A stretch of DNA of 64,000 bases from Microvirga flocculans ATCC BAA-817 (GCF_000518665.1 NZ_JAEA01000001.1:1-64000); one strand, 5' to 3'. Positions 1 to 10,042 are shown, counted from the stretch's first letter. Numbers and translations are program-made. The notes: a model not told the origin generated them from the letters alone.

Positions 1-1374
1 CCCGGCCCTGTTGTGACGTTGTATGAGCTGGAGCCTGCGCCTGGGACGAAGTCGTCGCGGGTGATCTCGCTGGCGGACGACATTGCGCGTTCGATGAGCG
101 CGGTGTCGGCGCGCGTGGCGGTGGTGCAGGGGCGCAACGCCATCGGCATCGAGCTGCCCAACCACAAGCGCGAGACGGTGTATCTGCGCGAGCTGCTCGC
201 CTCCCAGGATTTCGAGAGCACCAAGCAGAAGCTCGCCCTGTGCCTCGGCAAGACCATCGGCGGCGAGCCGGTGATCGCGGATCTGGCGCGTATGCCGCAC
301 CTGCTGGTGGCCGGCACCACCGGCTCGGGCAAGTCGGTGGCGATCAACACCATGATCCTGTCCTTGGTCTACCGCCTGACCCCGGCGGAATGCCGCCTGA
401 TCATGGTCGACCCGAAGATGCTGGAACTGTCGGTCTATGACGGCATCCCGCACCTGCTGACCCCGGTGGTCACCGACCCGAAGAAGGCGGTGGTGGCCCT
501 CAAATGGGCGGTGCGCGAGATGGAGGACCGCTACCGCAAGATGTCGAAGCTCGGGGTGCGCAACATCGACGGCTTCAACGCCCGGGTCTCGGAGGCCAAG
601 GCGCGCGGCGAGACGATCACGCGCACGGTCCAGACCGGGTTCGACCGCGAGACCGGCGAGGCGATCTACGAGGACGAGGTGATGGACCTCGATCCGCTGC
701 CCTACATCGTGGTGATCGTCGACGAGATGGCCGACCTGATGATGGTGGCGGGCAAGGAGATCGAGGGCGCGATCCAGCGCCTGGCGCAGATGGCGCGCGC
801 GGCCGGCATCCATGTGATCCTGGCGACCCAGCGCCCGTCGGTGGACGTGATCACCGGCACGATCAAGGCGAACTTCCCGACGCGGATCTCGTTCCAGGTG
901 ACGTCGAAGATCGACAGCCGCACGATCTTAGGGGAAATGGGCGCCGAGCAGCTCTTGGGCCAGGGCGACATGCTCTACATGGCCGGGGGCGGGCGGATCA
1001 CGCGCGTGCACGGGCCGTTCTGCTCGGACGAGGAGGTGGAGAAGGTGGTGGCGCATCTCAAGCGCCAGGGCCGTCCGCAGTACCTCGAGGCGGTGACGGC
1101 GGAGGAGGACGAGGGCGGGGCCGCCCCCGACACAGCGGTGTTCGACCAAGGCGAGTTCGGGGCGCCGGGCGGGGATTTGTACGACCAGGCGGTGGCGGTG
1201 GTGCTGCGCGACAAGAAGGCCTCGACGAGCTACATCCAGCGCCGCCTGCAGATCGGCTACAACCGCGCCGCCTCGCTCATGGAGCGCATGGAGAACGAGG
1301 GCATCGTCGGACCCGCAAACCACGCCGGTAAACGCGAAATCCTGCTTGAATCTCCAGGGATGGCGGACGATTAA
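1..1374 (+). CDS. ftsK: DNA translocase FtsK, C-terminal part (5' end outside window)
   Basis: The reading frame is open from the first base, so the N-terminal membrane domain and the start of the motor are missing. The 457 visible residues hold the RecA-like motor, with Walker A GTTGSGKS near base 313 and Walker [11 protein letters not shown] near 710. The C-terminal gamma winged helix (about 1170-1350; [12 protein letters not shown]) in this family reads polar KOPS sequences. FtsK pumps DNA across the division septum and activates dimer resolution. The downstream lolA and xthA genes match the usual rhizobial order ftsK-lolA-xthA. Identity is certain; only the left boundary is unknown. Confidence 0.97.
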   Translation, partial: PGPVVTLYELEPAPGTKSSRVISLADDIARSMSAVSARVAVVQGRNAIGIELPNHKRETVYLRELLASQDFESTKQKLALCLGKTIGGEPVIADLARMPHLLVAGTTGSGKSVAINTMILSLVYRLTPAECRLIMVDPKMLELSVYDGIPHLLTPVVTDPKKAVVALKWAVREMEDRYRKMSKLGVRNIDGFNARVSEAKARGETITRTVQTGFDRETGEAIYEDEVMDLDPLPYIVVIVDEMADLMMVAGKEIEGAIQRLAQMARAAGIHVILATQRPSVDVITGTIKANFPTRISFQVTSKIDSRTILGEMGAEQLLGQGDMLYMAGGGRITRVHGPFCSDEEVEKVVAHLKRQGRPQYLEAVTAEEDEGGAAPDTAVFDQGEFGAPGGDLYDQAVAVVLRDKKASTSYIQRRLQIGYNRAASLMERMENEGIVGPANHAGKREILLESPGMADD

Positions 1375-1474
1375 GTTCTTGAGCCGGAACCTTGGCCGCC
1401 GCTTTTGCGTCATCCTTGCGCCACGCAGCATGACCGGCGGCGGTCTTGGCGGTTTCGGTCTGGAGAATTGTCGG

Positions 1475-2401
1475 ATGCGCCCCCTTTCCCTCGTCAGCCT
1501 GGCGACGGTCCTGTCCCTCTGGGCAGGAGCCTTTCCGGCTGCGGGCCAGACGCTTCCCCTCGACCTGATCCTGCCTCCGGCCCGTGCCACGGCGCAGGGC
1601 TTCAGCCGCACGGCCCCTGCCCTTCCGACCGCGAGCTTCCAGCGCGCCGGGCCTGTGCAAGGCCCCTCCCCGTCCTCGCGGCCCGCCATCGCCAGGCCCG
1701 CCAATGCGGAACAGGTTCTGGCCGCGACCACGCCCCTGCCGCCGAGCCGTCCCGTCCCCGAGGAGCCGGCGAAAGCGGCCGAGGCGGAGCCCGTCGCCAT
1801 CGCCCCGAGGCCCATCGTCACCGCCGCCGTGGAACCGGCGGCGCTCCACCAGCCCCTGCCGAACAGTGCCGTGGTGGAGCGGGCCAATGCGTATTTCACG
1901 AATCTGAGCACCCTGGTGGCGGATTTCACGCAAGTAGGCGGCGACGGACGGCGCCAGGGGGGAACCCTCTATCTCCAGCGGCCCGGCAAGGTGCGGTTCG
2001 AGTACGATCCCCCGGCGAATCTCCAGGTGATCGCCGACGGCCGCTCGGTCGCGGTGCGCGACCGCAAACTCGCCACGCAGGACCTCTATTCGATCTCGCA
2101 GACGCCCCTGAAGTTCCTCCTCCGCGAACGGGTCAATCTGGGCCAGGACATCAAGATCACCGGCATCACCAGCGACGGCGATTCGGTACGGGTCAACCTG
2201 GAGGACACGTCGACCCTCGGCGGTACCTCCCGGATCACCCTCTATTTCGACGGCCAGGTGGAGAACCTGAACCAGTGGCGAATCGTCGACGCGCAGGGCT
2301 TCCAGACGGTGGTGGTGCTCGACAAGGTGGAGCGGGGCCGGCGGATCGACCAGGACCTGTTCAAGATCCAGTACGAGGCCATCGTCGGCAGCGACAAGTA
2401 A
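1475..2401 (+). CDS. lolA: Outer-membrane lipoprotein carrier LolA family protein
   Basis: The 308-residue protein has a signal peptide (MRPLSLVSLATVLSLW, cut near AAG-Q). An Ala/Pro-rich linker of about 110 residues follows, then a LolA domain from about residue 130 (ANAYFTNLSTLVADFTQ, GTLYLQRPGKVRFEYDPP). LolA proteins ferry lipoproteins across the periplasm from LolCDE to the outer membrane. The start at 1475 was chosen because it begins the signal peptide; a frame open from 1346 would overlap ftsK and mask it. The Pro-rich linker makes it longer than the roughly 200-residue enterobacterial LolA. The gene lies just after ftsK on the same strand. Confidence 0.9.
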   Translation: MRPLSLVSLATVLSLWAGAFPAAGQTLPLDLILPPARATAQGFSRTAPALPTASFQRAGPVQGPSPSSRPAIARPANAEQVLAATTPLPPSRPVPEEPAKAAEAEPVAIAPRPIVTAAVEPAALHQPLPNSAVVERANAYFTNLSTLVADFTQVGGDGRRQGGTLYLQRPGKVRFEYDPPANLQVIADGRSVAVRDRKLATQDLYSISQTPLKFLLRERVNLGQDIKITGITSDGDSVRVNLEDTSTLGGTSRITLYFDGQVENLNQWRIVDAQGFQTVVVLDKVERGRRIDQDLFKIQYEAIVGSDK

Positions 2402-2486
2402 TCTCTCCCGCCACACCCGCTCCGCCCCGCTTCCCTCGGAGCCGAATCTGTCGTAGCCGGAAAGGGTCTTTCGAAGGGGCCCTTCC

Positions 2487-3302
2487 GTGCAGCTCACGAT
2501 CTCGACCTGGAACATCAATTCCGTTCGCCTGCGCCTCGACCAGGTGGGCCGCTTCCTGAGCGAGCGGCGCCCGGACATCCTGTGCCTGCAGGAGACCAAA
2601 TGCCCGAACGACAAGCTGCCCCTGAAGGAGCTGCAGGCCTTCGGCTATCCCTTCGTGGTCCATATGGGCCAGAAGGGCTATAACGGCGTCGCGATCCTCT
2701 CCCGGTATCCCTTCGCGGAAACGGGCGTCATGGAGATGTGCGGCCGCCAGGACGCGCGCCACATCACCGTCACCCTGAGCCGCGAGGCGAAGGCAGCCGC
2801 CGGCTTGACGATCCATAACTTCTACGTGCCCGCGGGCGGCGACATTCCGGACCCGGACCTCAACGAAAAATTCCGCCACAAGCTCGACTTCATGGCCGAA
2901 ATGCGCAGCTGGGGCAGCAAGGCGAAGCCGACCGCGGGCCCCGCGATCCTCGTCGGCGATCTCAACGTGGCGCCGCTCGAGCACGATGTGTGGAGCCACA
3001 AGCAGCTTCTCGACGTGGTGAGCCACACGCCGGTCGAGACGGAAGCGCTGGAGGAGCTGCGCCAGGAGGCGGAATGGATCGACGCCATGCGCGCCTTGCG
3101 GCCCGAGCCCGAGAAAATCTATTCCTGGTGGAGCTACCGCTCGCCGGACTGGGCCGCCGCCGACAAGGGCCGCAGGCTCGATCACATCTGGCTGTCGAAG
3201 GATCTCGGAAGCAGCCTGCGCGCCGTCGACGTGACCCGCGAGACGCGCGGCTGGGACCGCCCTTCCGACCATGCGCCCGTGACGGCGGTCCTGGAGCTGT
3301 AA
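2487..3302 (+). CDS. xthA: Exodeoxyribonuclease III (AP endonuclease)
   Basis: This 271-residue protein is an exonuclease III-type member of the EEP nuclease superfamily and is full length (E. coli XthA has 268 residues). Catalytic landmarks are in order: NINSVR at the N-terminus, CLQETK (metal-binding Glu), GYNGVAILS, GDLNVAP, RLDHIWLS and SDHAPV at the end. The enzyme nicks DNA at abasic sites and removes 3' blocking groups in base-excision repair. The start is GTG, preceded by a purine-rich stretch (GAAGGGG). It follows lolA by about 85 bp on the same strand. Confidence 0.95.
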   Translation: MQLTISTWNINSVRLRLDQVGRFLSERRPDILCLQETKCPNDKLPLKELQAFGYPFVVHMGQKGYNGVAILSRYPFAETGVMEMCGRQDARHITVTLSREAKAAAGLTIHNFYVPAGGDIPDPDLNEKFRHKLDFMAEMRSWGSKAKPTAGPAILVGDLNVAPLEHDVWSHKQLLDVVSHTPVETEALEELRQEAEWIDAMRALRPEPEKIYSWWSYRSPDWAAADKGRRLDHIWLSKDLGSSLRAVDVTRETRGWDRPSDHAPVTAVLEL

Positions 3303-3421
3303 GGAGCTCGGATCCGCCGCGCCCCGCATCGCCCATCGCTGCCCCCGCAAGCCTGCCGCAAGCCTGACCGATTAAGGAATCGGACAATTGCGGAAGTCCG
3401 TGCCTAGGGGGGTTCAAGCGG

Positions 3422-5494
3422 ATGGTTTTCAAGCTGCGTTCAATCAAAAGCCGCGTTCTGTTGCTCGCAGGCGCGGGGTTCATCGGGGCCTGCTCGGTCC
3501 TGACCTTCGCCGGTTCCCAGATCATGATGAACTCGGGCCGCGAACAGTCTATCGAGACGGCCAATACTCTTCTCAAGGAGTACAAGGGCCTGGTCCAGGC
3601 GGAAATCGGGCGCGCCATATCGGCTGCGATGGTCATGAATTCCGCGGTCGAGGCCGTGATCTTCGACCAGAAGGTGGACCGCGACGAGCTTGCGGAGATC
3701 GTCGCGAAAACCGTCGAGAGCCAGCCCAACCTGATCGGCATCACCCTGGCGTTCGAACCGAACGCCCTCGACGGGCAGGACAAGGACTTCTTCGCCCATA
3801 CCTATTCGGACCCGACCGGCCGCTTCGCGCCCTATTTCCACTGGAACAAGGACGGAAAGGTCGCGGTCGAGACGATCGACCTGACCAAGACACAGGAAAT
3901 CGAGAACTGGTACACCAAGCCGCTGCGGGAGAACCGCCACCAGATCGTTCCGGCCTATACCTATCCGATCAACGGCCAGGACGTTCTCCTGTCGACCGTG
4001 AGCGTCGTCGTGCGCCGCTACGGCAAGCCGGTCGGCATCGTCACCGCAGACATGGGCCTGAACAAGATTTCGGACGCGATCGGCACCCTGAAACCCTTCG
4101 GCGCGGGCACGGTGAGCCTCGTCGGCGCAGGAGGATTGTGGGTCGCCAACAAGGATGCGCAGCTTCTCGGTAAACCGGCGAACGACCCGGTCATCCAGAA
4201 CCTGAAGGCGCAAGCGCTCTCGGCGGGCATGGCGGATACGATGATCGAGGACGCTTCGGGCGAGAGCATCTATCGCGCCGTGGTCGCGGTCGACTTTCCC
4301 GGCATCGAGGAGCCCTGGCTCCTATCCATCGCGGTCCCCGCCGACGCCATGATCGCCGGAGCCCTGGAAGCCCGCAACCTCATGCTGCTGACGGCGGCGG
4401 GCCTCCTGGTCCTGGCGCTGATCGGGGCCTGGTGGGCCGCGCGCGCGCTGTCCACGCCGATCATGCGCATGACGCAGACCATGAAGACCCTCGCGCTGGG
4501 CGATACGGGCGTGACGGTCACCGATACCGAGCGCGCCGATGAGATCGGGGCCATGGCCGGTGCCGTCCAGATCTTCAAGGAAGCCCTGATCGCCAAGAAG
4601 GCCGCCGACGAGGCGGCGGCCGTGGAAGCCGACGCGAAGATGCGCCGGGCGCAGATGCTCGATCAGCTCACGAAGCAGTTCGAAGCCAATGTCTCGGTTC
4701 TCACGGACGGTCTGTCCTCGGCCGCGTCGCGCATGGAATCGACTGCCCGGTCGATGACCGCCGTGGCGGACCAGACGACGAGCCAGTCCGTCAGCGTGGC
4801 CTCGGCGGCCGAGCAGACCTCCGCCAACGTGCAGACGGTGGCGGCCGCCACCGAGGAGCTCTCGATCTCGATCCGCGAGATCGCCTCCCAGGTGGCCCAG
4901 TCGTCGCGCATCGCGGAACAGGCGGTGACGGATGCGCAGCGGACCAATGCCACCGTGCAGACCCTGGCCGCCTCGGCCGAGCGCATCGGCGACGTGATCC
5001 AGCTCATCAACAACATCGCCTCCCAGACGAACCTTCTGGCGCTCAACGCCACCATCGAGGCCGCCCGCGCCGGCGAAGCCGGGAAGGGCTTTGCCGTCGT
5101 GGCGAGCGAGGTGAAGGATCTCGCGAGCCAGACCTCGAAGGCCACCGAGGAAATCTCCTCGCAGATCGGCGCGGTGCAGCAGGCGACGATGGAGGCCGTG
5201 CAGGCGATCGAGAACATCGCCCGCACCATCGGCGAGATGTCCCAGATCTCCGTGTCGATCTCCGCGGCGATGGAGGAGCAGGGCGCGGCTACCGCCGAGA
5301 TCTCGCGCAACGTGCAGGAAGCCGCGCGCGGCACGGAGGCCGTGACCGGCAACATCAACGACGTGCGTCAGGGCGCGGGTGAAACCGGCGCGGCCGCGGC
5401 CCAGGTGCTCGCCGCCGCTCAGGACCTCGCCCGCCATTCCGAGACCCTCGGCCTCGAGGTCGGCTCGTTCCTGTCGGGCGTCAAGGCGGCCTAG
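3422..5494 (+). CDS. Methyl-accepting chemotaxis protein with periplasmic Cache-type sensor
   Basis: The 690 residues form a classic chemoreceptor. A first membrane helix lies at about 12-32 and a periplasmic region of about 280 residues looks like a double Cache sensor ([43 protein letters not shown]). A second membrane helix at about 320-340 leads into a HAMP linker and a long coiled-coil signalling domain. The CheA/CheW-contacting tip is clear: [36 protein letters not shown]. No CheR-tethering pentapeptide is visible at the C-terminus. The ligand cannot be read from sequence. It appears to be a monocistronic orphan, with no che genes nearby. Confidence 0.94.
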   Translation: MVFKLRSIKSRVLLLAGAGFIGACSVLTFAGSQIMMNSGREQSIETANTLLKEYKGLVQAEIGRAISAAMVMNSAVEAVIFDQKVDRDELAEIVAKTVESQPNLIGITLAFEPNALDGQDKDFFAHTYSDPTGRFAPYFHWNKDGKVAVETIDLTKTQEIENWYTKPLRENRHQIVPAYTYPINGQDVLLSTVSVVVRRYGKPVGIVTADMGLNKISDAIGTLKPFGAGTVSLVGAGGLWVANKDAQLLGKPANDPVIQNLKAQALSAGMADTMIEDASGESIYRAVVAVDFPGIEEPWLLSIAVPADAMIAGALEARNLMLLTAAGLLVLALIGAWWAARALSTPIMRMTQTMKTLALGDTGVTVTDTERADEIGAMAGAVQIFKEALIAKKAADEAAAVEADAKMRRAQMLDQLTKQFEANVSVLTDGLSSAASRMESTARSMTAVADQTTSQSVSVASAAEQTSANVQTVAAATEELSISIREIASQVAQSSRIAEQAVTDAQRTNATVQTLAASAERIGDVIQLINNIASQTNLLALNATIEAARAGEAGKGFAVVASEVKDLASQTSKATEEISSQIGAVQQATMEAVQAIENIARTIGEMSQISVSISAAMEEQGAATAEISRNVQEAARGTEAVTGNINDVRQGAGETGAAAAQVLAAAQDLARHSETLGLEVGSFLSGVKAA

Positions 5495-5540
5495 AGCATT
5501 TTTCAGCGAAGTGGATCCGGTTCGCCGTTCAAAAATGCGG
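5494..5540. repeat. Intergenic hairpin element after the chemoreceptor gene
   Basis: GCATTTTT at 5496-5503 pairs with AAAAATGC at 5531-5538, around a core containing GAAGTGGATCCGGTTCGC. This resembles a palindrome class I recall between genes in Hyphomicrobiales. It has a stem but no run of Ts after it, so terminator function is uncertain. Confidence 0.5.
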
Positions 5541-5625
5541 CATGATTAAAGATGAGACCCGCGCAACGGACCCGAAGGCGGTTCCTCCGGTTTCGGGTCC
5601 GGCGTTCTCGCCGGGAGGGAGGCTC

Positions 5626-6120
5626 TCAGTCACCCTCCGGCGCTTTTGCCGGAATGTCCTCGCCGTCGATGGCGATGAGCTGCTGGCGCACGCGCTCCAG
5701 GCCCTCCGTGAGCCGCACCAGATCCTCGGCCATGACATCGTGGATGGCGGCGGCGGCCGCCGGAAATTCCTCCAGCACCCGGCGCATGAGGCTCGGCGTC
5801 ACGCGGATGATGGTGGAGGGCTCGCGGGCGGTGGCCGTGGCGCGGCGCTCGATGCGCGCGAACAGGGCGGCCTGGCCGATGAGGGAGCCGGGACCGGCGA
5901 TGAAGGCGGCGGGCGAGCCGTCGTCACGGGCGTCGAGCGCGACGGCGCCGCGGCTCACCACGTAGCCGCCGTCGGAACGGTCGCCCTTGCGGAACAGCAC
6001 GTCGCCGGCGCGGTAGGTCCGGGTTTCCGACGCGAAAGCCACAAGACGCAGGGCGTCGCGCTCCAGCAGGTTGAACAGCGGAGCCTGGCTTAAGATCGCA
6101 ATGTCGTCGTCGAGCGCCAT
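5626..6120 (-). CDS. Cyclic nucleotide-binding domain protein (Crp/Fnr-like sensor without DNA-binding domain)
   Basis: The 164-residue protein is essentially one cNMP-binding beta-roll (YRAGDVLFRKGDRSDGGYVVSRGAVAL, GSLIGQAALFARIERRATATA) followed by a short helical tail. No winged helix is present, so it is not a complete Crp/Fnr regulator. It starts 6 bp after the response-regulator gene on the same strand, so the two are very likely co-transcribed and may work together. The phosphate-binding cassette keeps the RRATA segment but is not a textbook GELA cassette, so the ligand is open. Confidence 0.85.
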   Translation of the reverse strand: MALDDDIAILSQAPLFNLLERDALRLVAFASETRTYRAGDVLFRKGDRSDGGYVVSRGAVALDARDDGSPAAFIAGPGSLIGQAALFARIERRATATAREPSTIIRVTPSLMRRVLEEFPAAAAAIHDVMAEDLVRLTEGLERVRQQLIAIDGEDIPAKAPEGD

Positions 6121-6126
6121 GATGTC

Positions 6127-6813
6127 CTACGGGATCAGCTTGTAGCCGCCCGGCTCCGTCACGAGAATGCTGGCATTGGAAGGATCCGCCTCGATCTTCT
6201 GGCGCAGGCGGTAGATATGCGTCTCCAGCGTGTGGGTGGTCACGTTGGAATTGTAGCCCCACACTTCCGTGAGCAGCGTGTCGCGCCCGACCACGGCCTG
6301 GCCCGCGCGGTAGAGATAGCGCAGGATCGCCGTCTCCTTTTCCGTGAGCTTGAGCTTGGACCCCTTCTCGGTGGTCAGGAGCTTCGAGCCCGGACGGAAG
6401 ATGTAGGGACCGATCTGGAACACCGCGTCCTCGCTCGCCTCGTACTGGCGCAGCTGCGCCCGGATGCGGGCGAGCAGCACGGCGAACTTGAACGGCTTCA
6501 CCACGTAGTCGTTCGCGCCCGCCTCCAGGCCCATCACCGTGTCGTTCTCCGACCCCTGGGCGGTGAGCATGATGATCGGGCTGCGGAAGTTGTTCTGGCG
6601 CATGATCTTGACGGCCTCGCGCCCATCCATGTCAGGCAGGCCCACATCCATGATCGCGAGATCGATCCGGTCGCCCTTCACCGCCTCGATGGCCTGGGTG
6701 GCCGTCTCGGCCGTGGCGACCTGGAACTCGTCATACATTCCGAGCTGTTCGGCCAGGGTGTCGCGCAGGTCCTGATCGTCATCCACGACGAGGAGGCGGC
6801 TGGCATTCGACAT
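6127..6813 (-). CDS. OmpR/PhoB-family response regulator
   Basis: The 228 residues comprise a receiver domain (acidic DDD at 11-13, phospho-acceptor D56 in AIMDVGLPDMDG, signalling Lys in VVKPFKF) and a C-terminal winged helix (KLTEKETAILRYLYRAGQAVV, THTLETHIYRLRQKIE). It should bind DNA when phosphorylated by a sensor kinase. No kinase gene is adjacent, so this is an orphan regulator in this window. It is the first gene of a two-gene unit with the CNBD protein 6 bp downstream. Its sequence recalls conserved alphaproteobacterial regulators such as CenR, but I do not assign that name. Confidence 0.92.
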   Translation of the reverse strand: MSNASRLLVVDDDQDLRDTLAEQLGMYDEFQVATAETATQAIEAVKGDRIDLAIMDVGLPDMDGREAVKIMRQNNFRSPIIMLTAQGSENDTVMGLEAGANDYVVKPFKFAVLLARIRAQLRQYEASEDAVFQIGPYIFRPGSKLLTTEKGSKLKLTEKETAILRYLYRAGQAVVGRDTLLTEVWGYNSNVTTHTLETHIYRLRQKIEADPSNASILVTEPGGYKLIP

Positions 6814-6952
6814 CTCAAACCTTTCAACACGATGAACCGCAAAACAGGCAGGAGCGGCCCTTCAAAAAGCGAAAACCCCTCGAGCCCGAGCCGGTTCGTT
6901 CGCCCCCTTGTCGCCGCTCATGAGCCGGATCGAAAATCGCCGCCTGGCCTTG

Positions 6953-7003
6953 GAGCATCGGACCCGGAAGTGGAAAACCACCCTTGGAATCCATCCGATG
7001 CTT
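6953..7003. repeat. Intergenic palindromic repeat, GAGCATCGGACCCG family, copy 1
   Basis: AGCATCGGA (6954-6962) pairs with TCCGATGCT (6994-7002), with further inner pairing between AAGTGG and CCACCCTT. The 14-base core GAGCATCGGACCCG also occurs at 42074-42087 in another intergenic palindrome. The copy lies between the divergent response-regulator and L,D-transpeptidase genes. Confidence 0.7.
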
Positions 7004-7105
7004 CTCCCGGCCGGCGCGAGCCTTGAACTTCGGATCATGCCCGTCGCATAAGAGTAGTCATTCCCAGCTTGACAACAAGGGGTGCCTCAGGCCCTTCCAC
7101 TGCCG

Positions 7106-7639
7106 ATGAAACAGTCTCGCGTCAATGTTATTCGGGTCTTCCGCTCCCCGCTCGATCACAGGCGGGGGCGTCTCGTCGCAGGCAATCTCGTGATTCCCTG
7201 CGCCCTGGGGCGCTCCGGCACGGCCCGCGACAAGCGCGAGGGCGACGGCGCCTCCCCCATCGGCCGCTTCGGGATTCTCCAGGCTTTCTACCGGCCCGAT
7301 CGCGGCCCGCGCCCGCGCACGGGCCTGCCCTTGCGGCCGATCCGCCCCGGCGACGGCTGGTCCGACGACGTGAGGGACCGCCGCTACAACCGGCTCGTCC
7401 CCCTGCCCTGCTCCACGAGCCACGAGAAGATGTGGCGGGACGATCATCTCTACGACATCGTGCTCGACATCGCCTGGAACCGGGGTCCCATCAGACGGGG
7501 CCGCGGCAGCGCGATCTTCCTGCATCTCGCACGCCCGGGCTTCCTGCCGACGGAAGGCTGCGTCGCCGTGGAAAGCGGCGCGATCCGCCGCCTGATCGAG
7601 CGGATCGGGCCGGACACGCGCATCGAGATCGTCGGCTGA
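7106..7639 (+). CDS. L,D-transpeptidase (YkuD) domain protein
   Basis: The 177-residue protein carries the YkuD signature near its C-terminus (IFLHLARPGFLPTEGCVAVE), with a His followed by the active-site Cys in the T-E-G-C context. Family members cross-link peptidoglycan or attach proteins to it through a Cys thioester. There is no signal peptide, which is unusual for an enzyme acting on the wall; either export is unconventional or the substrate differs. The ATG at 7106 is preferred to a GTG at 7082. The stop lies 4 bp before the ATP-grasp gene, implying one operon. Confidence 0.85.
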   Translation: MKQSRVNVIRVFRSPLDHRRGRLVAGNLVIPCALGRSGTARDKREGDGASPIGRFGILQAFYRPDRGPRPRTGLPLRPIRPGDGWSDDVRDRRYNRLVPLPCSTSHEKMWRDDHLYDIVLDIAWNRGPIRRGRGSAIFLHLARPGFLPTEGCVAVESGAIRRLIERIGPDTRIEIVG

Positions 7640-7643
7640 CCGC

Positions 7644-8549
7644 GTGATCCTCGTTGCCACCTGCTCGGAATATCCGCATCCGACGCCTAATCTCGAAGCG
7701 CTGCTGAAGGCCCTTCGCGCGCTCGGCATGGACGCGGATCACCGTCCCTGGAAGACGGCTCCGGTCGCCGCCTTCGCCGAGGCCGAGGCCGTGCTGCCCC
7801 TGTGCTGCTGGGATTACTACGACGATCCGGCCGCCTTCCTTGCCTGGATCGACGCTCTGGACGCGCGAGGCGCGCGGCTGATCAACGATCCGTCCCTGCT
7901 GCGCTGGAATTTCCGCAAGACGTACCTTCTGGAGCTTGCGAAGGCGGGGCTTCCCGTTCCGACGACATTCCACCTGCCGCAGGCGAGCCGCGACGCAGTC
8001 GAGAGGATCATGGAGATGCAGGGCTGGCAGGTGGCCGTGCTGAAGCCCGTCTCCAGCCAGAGCGGCCACGGCGTCAGAAAGCTCGATCGGGCGGAGCGGG
8101 ATCGCTGGTCCCTCGACCGATCCGGCACCGACATGCTTCTGCAGGAATTCCAGCCCGACATCGCCAGCCTCGGGGAGACGACGCTGACCTTCATCGACGG
8201 CGCGTTCTCCCATGCGGTCCGGCGCGTCCTGAAGCCCGGCGAATGGAGGGCGAATCCTCAATTCGGCATCACCTATGAGCCTATAGCGGCAAGCCGGGAC
8301 ATGATCGATGCGGGAGCATCGTATCTCGCCAGTCTGCCGCAGACGCCGCTTTACGCGCGCGTCGACGGGATCGCCCGTCCGAACGGGTTCATGCTGAATG
8401 AGCTGGAGCTGATCGATCCCTATCTCTACCTCGAATTCGCTCCCGGCAGCGCCGAACGGATGGCGCAGGCTCTTCTTCGAAGGATCGGGGAGAGGGATGC
8501 GGAACGACATCCCGCATCCCTCTCGCATCATCGGCTCACGCTCTCATAA
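7644..8549 (+). CDS. ATP-grasp domain protein of unknown substrate
   Basis: The 301-residue protein looks like a compact ATP-grasp ligase/kinase. An N-terminal Rossmann-like part (MILVATCSEYP, LPLCCWDYYDD) leads to lysine-bearing nucleotide strands (VAVLKPVSSQSGHGVRKL), an LLQEFQPDI hinge and a metal-binding end (FMLNELELIDPYLYLEF). Such enzymes join a carboxylate to an amine or thiol through an acyl-phosphate. The GTG start is 4 bp from the L,D-transpeptidase stop, so a joint role is plausible but unproven. Its 3' end overlaps the convergent ABC-F gene by 22 bp. Confidence 0.8.
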   Translation: MILVATCSEYPHPTPNLEALLKALRALGMDADHRPWKTAPVAAFAEAEAVLPLCCWDYYDDPAAFLAWIDALDARGARLINDPSLLRWNFRKTYLLELAKAGLPVPTTFHLPQASRDAVERIMEMQGWQVAVLKPVSSQSGHGVRKLDRAERDRWSLDRSGTDMLLQEFQPDIASLGETTLTFIDGAFSHAVRRVLKPGEWRANPQFGITYEPIAASRDMIDAGASYLASLPQTPLYARVDGIARPNGFMLNELELIDPYLYLEFAPGSAERMAQALLRRIGERDAERHPASLSHHRLTLS

Positions 8550-10042
8550 AACTCCTCCGGCGCATCGATCTCCCGCAGCCTGCCCCTGTCGATGAGCAGG
8601 AAGCGGGTGCCGACCGCCTTCACGAAGCTTCTGTCGTGGGACACCAGGATGCAGGTGGCCGCGCTGTCGAGGATCTCCGATTCCAGCTGCTCCCGGCCCG
8701 GAATATCCACGTGGTTGGTGGGCTCGTCCATGAGATAGAAGTTCGGCCCGAAGAGGCGCAGCGCCAGCAGGCCGAGACGCGCCTTCTGGCCCGGCGACAG
8801 TTTCGCGATGGGCAGCGCCTGCTTCTCGATGGAAAAACCGGCCTCCGCCAGCACCGCCCGGCTGCGCTGGTCGCCGAGGCGGAAGCGCGACAGGATGAAA
8901 TCCTGCGCCGTTGCATCGTGAGGCAATTGCCCCATGTCCTGATCCACATAGCCGAGGGCGAGGCTCGGGCTCACCCGAATGCCGGGCAGGCCCTCCTCTT
9001 CGCTCATCGCCCGGTGCAGCAGGCGCACGAGCTGAGACTTGCCCGTGCCGTTGGCGCCCAGCACCACGATGCGCTCGCCCTGCGCCACGTCGAGCTTCGG
9101 AACGGCGAAGAGCTTCCGTCCGTCAGGCGTCTGCACGGTGACGTTGTCCAGCGCCACGAGCAACTTCGCATGCGTGCCGCGATTGCCGAGCCTGATCTCG
9201 CCCGCGCGCTCCCTGTGCAGCGCGCGGACGCCCTGCTCCAGGGCGTCGGCCCGGCGCCTGATCTGCGCGGACTTCACCTGCGCCGCGTCGCTGCCGCTGT
9301 TGATGCCCACGTTCCGCAAGTCCTGCGCGCTCTGGCGCAGGCGCTTCACCTCGCGCAGGGTCCTGTCGCGCTGCGCCTGGGCCGCGGCATCGTGCGCCTC
9401 CAGCAGTTCGCGCGCGCGCCGGTAGGGATGCGCGAAGGAGACGGATTCGGACGGTCTCAGGAAAAGGGTCTTCGTGGTGCAGGCGTCGAGAAACGCGCGG
9501 TCGTGGCTCGCCACCACGATGGGCGCGGCGTAACCCGCCGTCGCGATCCAGGCCTCCAGCTTGAGGAGCTTTTCGAGATCGAGATGATTCGTCGGCTCGT
9601 CGAGGAGCAGCATGTCCGGCGCGGCGATCCAGGCCCGCGCGATCAGGGCGAGGCGCTGCCAGCCGCCGCTCAGGGCCCGCATCGGCAGGTCGCGCATCGC
9701 GGCAGGAGTCTCGAACGCATCGAGCGTCATGTCCACCTGCCATCCCTGCCCGTCGCGTTCCTCGGGCGAGAGCGCCCGGAGCAGGATGTCGCGAAAGGAC
9801 AGATCGATGAGGCTGGCGGGCACGTCCTGCTCCACGAGGGCGACGCGCAGGCCGCGCGAGCGGACGATGTCGCCATGGGTCGGCTCGGCAAGGCCGGCGA
9901 GGCATTTCAGGAGCGTCGACTTTCCGGCGCCGTTGGGCGCCACGAGGCCGAGGCGGTCTCCGTCTGCGACGACGAGGTTGAGGTTTTGAAACAGGGGCGT
10001 ATGGGCAATGACGCCGACATTGCGAAGGCTCAAGGAAGCCAT
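8528..10042 (-). CDS. ABC-F family ATPase
   Basis: The 504 residues hold two ABC nucleotide-binding domains and no membrane segment. Domain 1 has Walker A GLVAPNGAGKSTLLK, signature LSGGWQRLALIARA and Walker B MLLLDEPTNHLD. A charged helical linker at about 205-265 separates it from domain 2 (LGANGTGKSQLVRLLH, LSPGQKARLGLLAL, FYLMDEPTNHVD). ABC-F proteins act on ribosomes as translation factors or antibiotic-protection factors; sequence alone does not say which. The second signature, LSPGQ rather than LSGGQ, is a mild deviation. Confidence 0.93.
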   Translation of the reverse strand: MASLSLRNVGVIAHTPLFQNLNLVVADGDRLGLVAPNGAGKSTLLKCLAGLAEPTHGDIVRSRGLRVALVEQDVPASLIDLSFRDILLRALSPEERDGQGWQVDMTLDAFETPAAMRDLPMRALSGGWQRLALIARAWIAAPDMLLLDEPTNHLDLEKLLKLEAWIATAGYAAPIVVASHDRAFLDACTTKTLFLRPSESVSFAHPYRRARELLEAHDAAAQAQRDRTLREVKRLRQSAQDLRNVGINSGSDAAQVKSAQIRRRADALEQGVRALHRERAGEIRLGNRGTHAKLLVALDNVTVQTPDGRKLFAVPKLDVAQGERIVVLGANGTGKSQLVRLLHRAMSEEEGLPGIRVSPSLALGYVDQDMGQLPHDATAQDFILSRFRLGDQRSRAVLAEAGFSIEKQALPIAKLSPGQKARLGLLALRLFGPNFYLMDEPTNHVDIPGREQLESEILDSAATCILVSHDRSFVKAVGTRFLLIDRGRLREIDAPEEFYESVSR

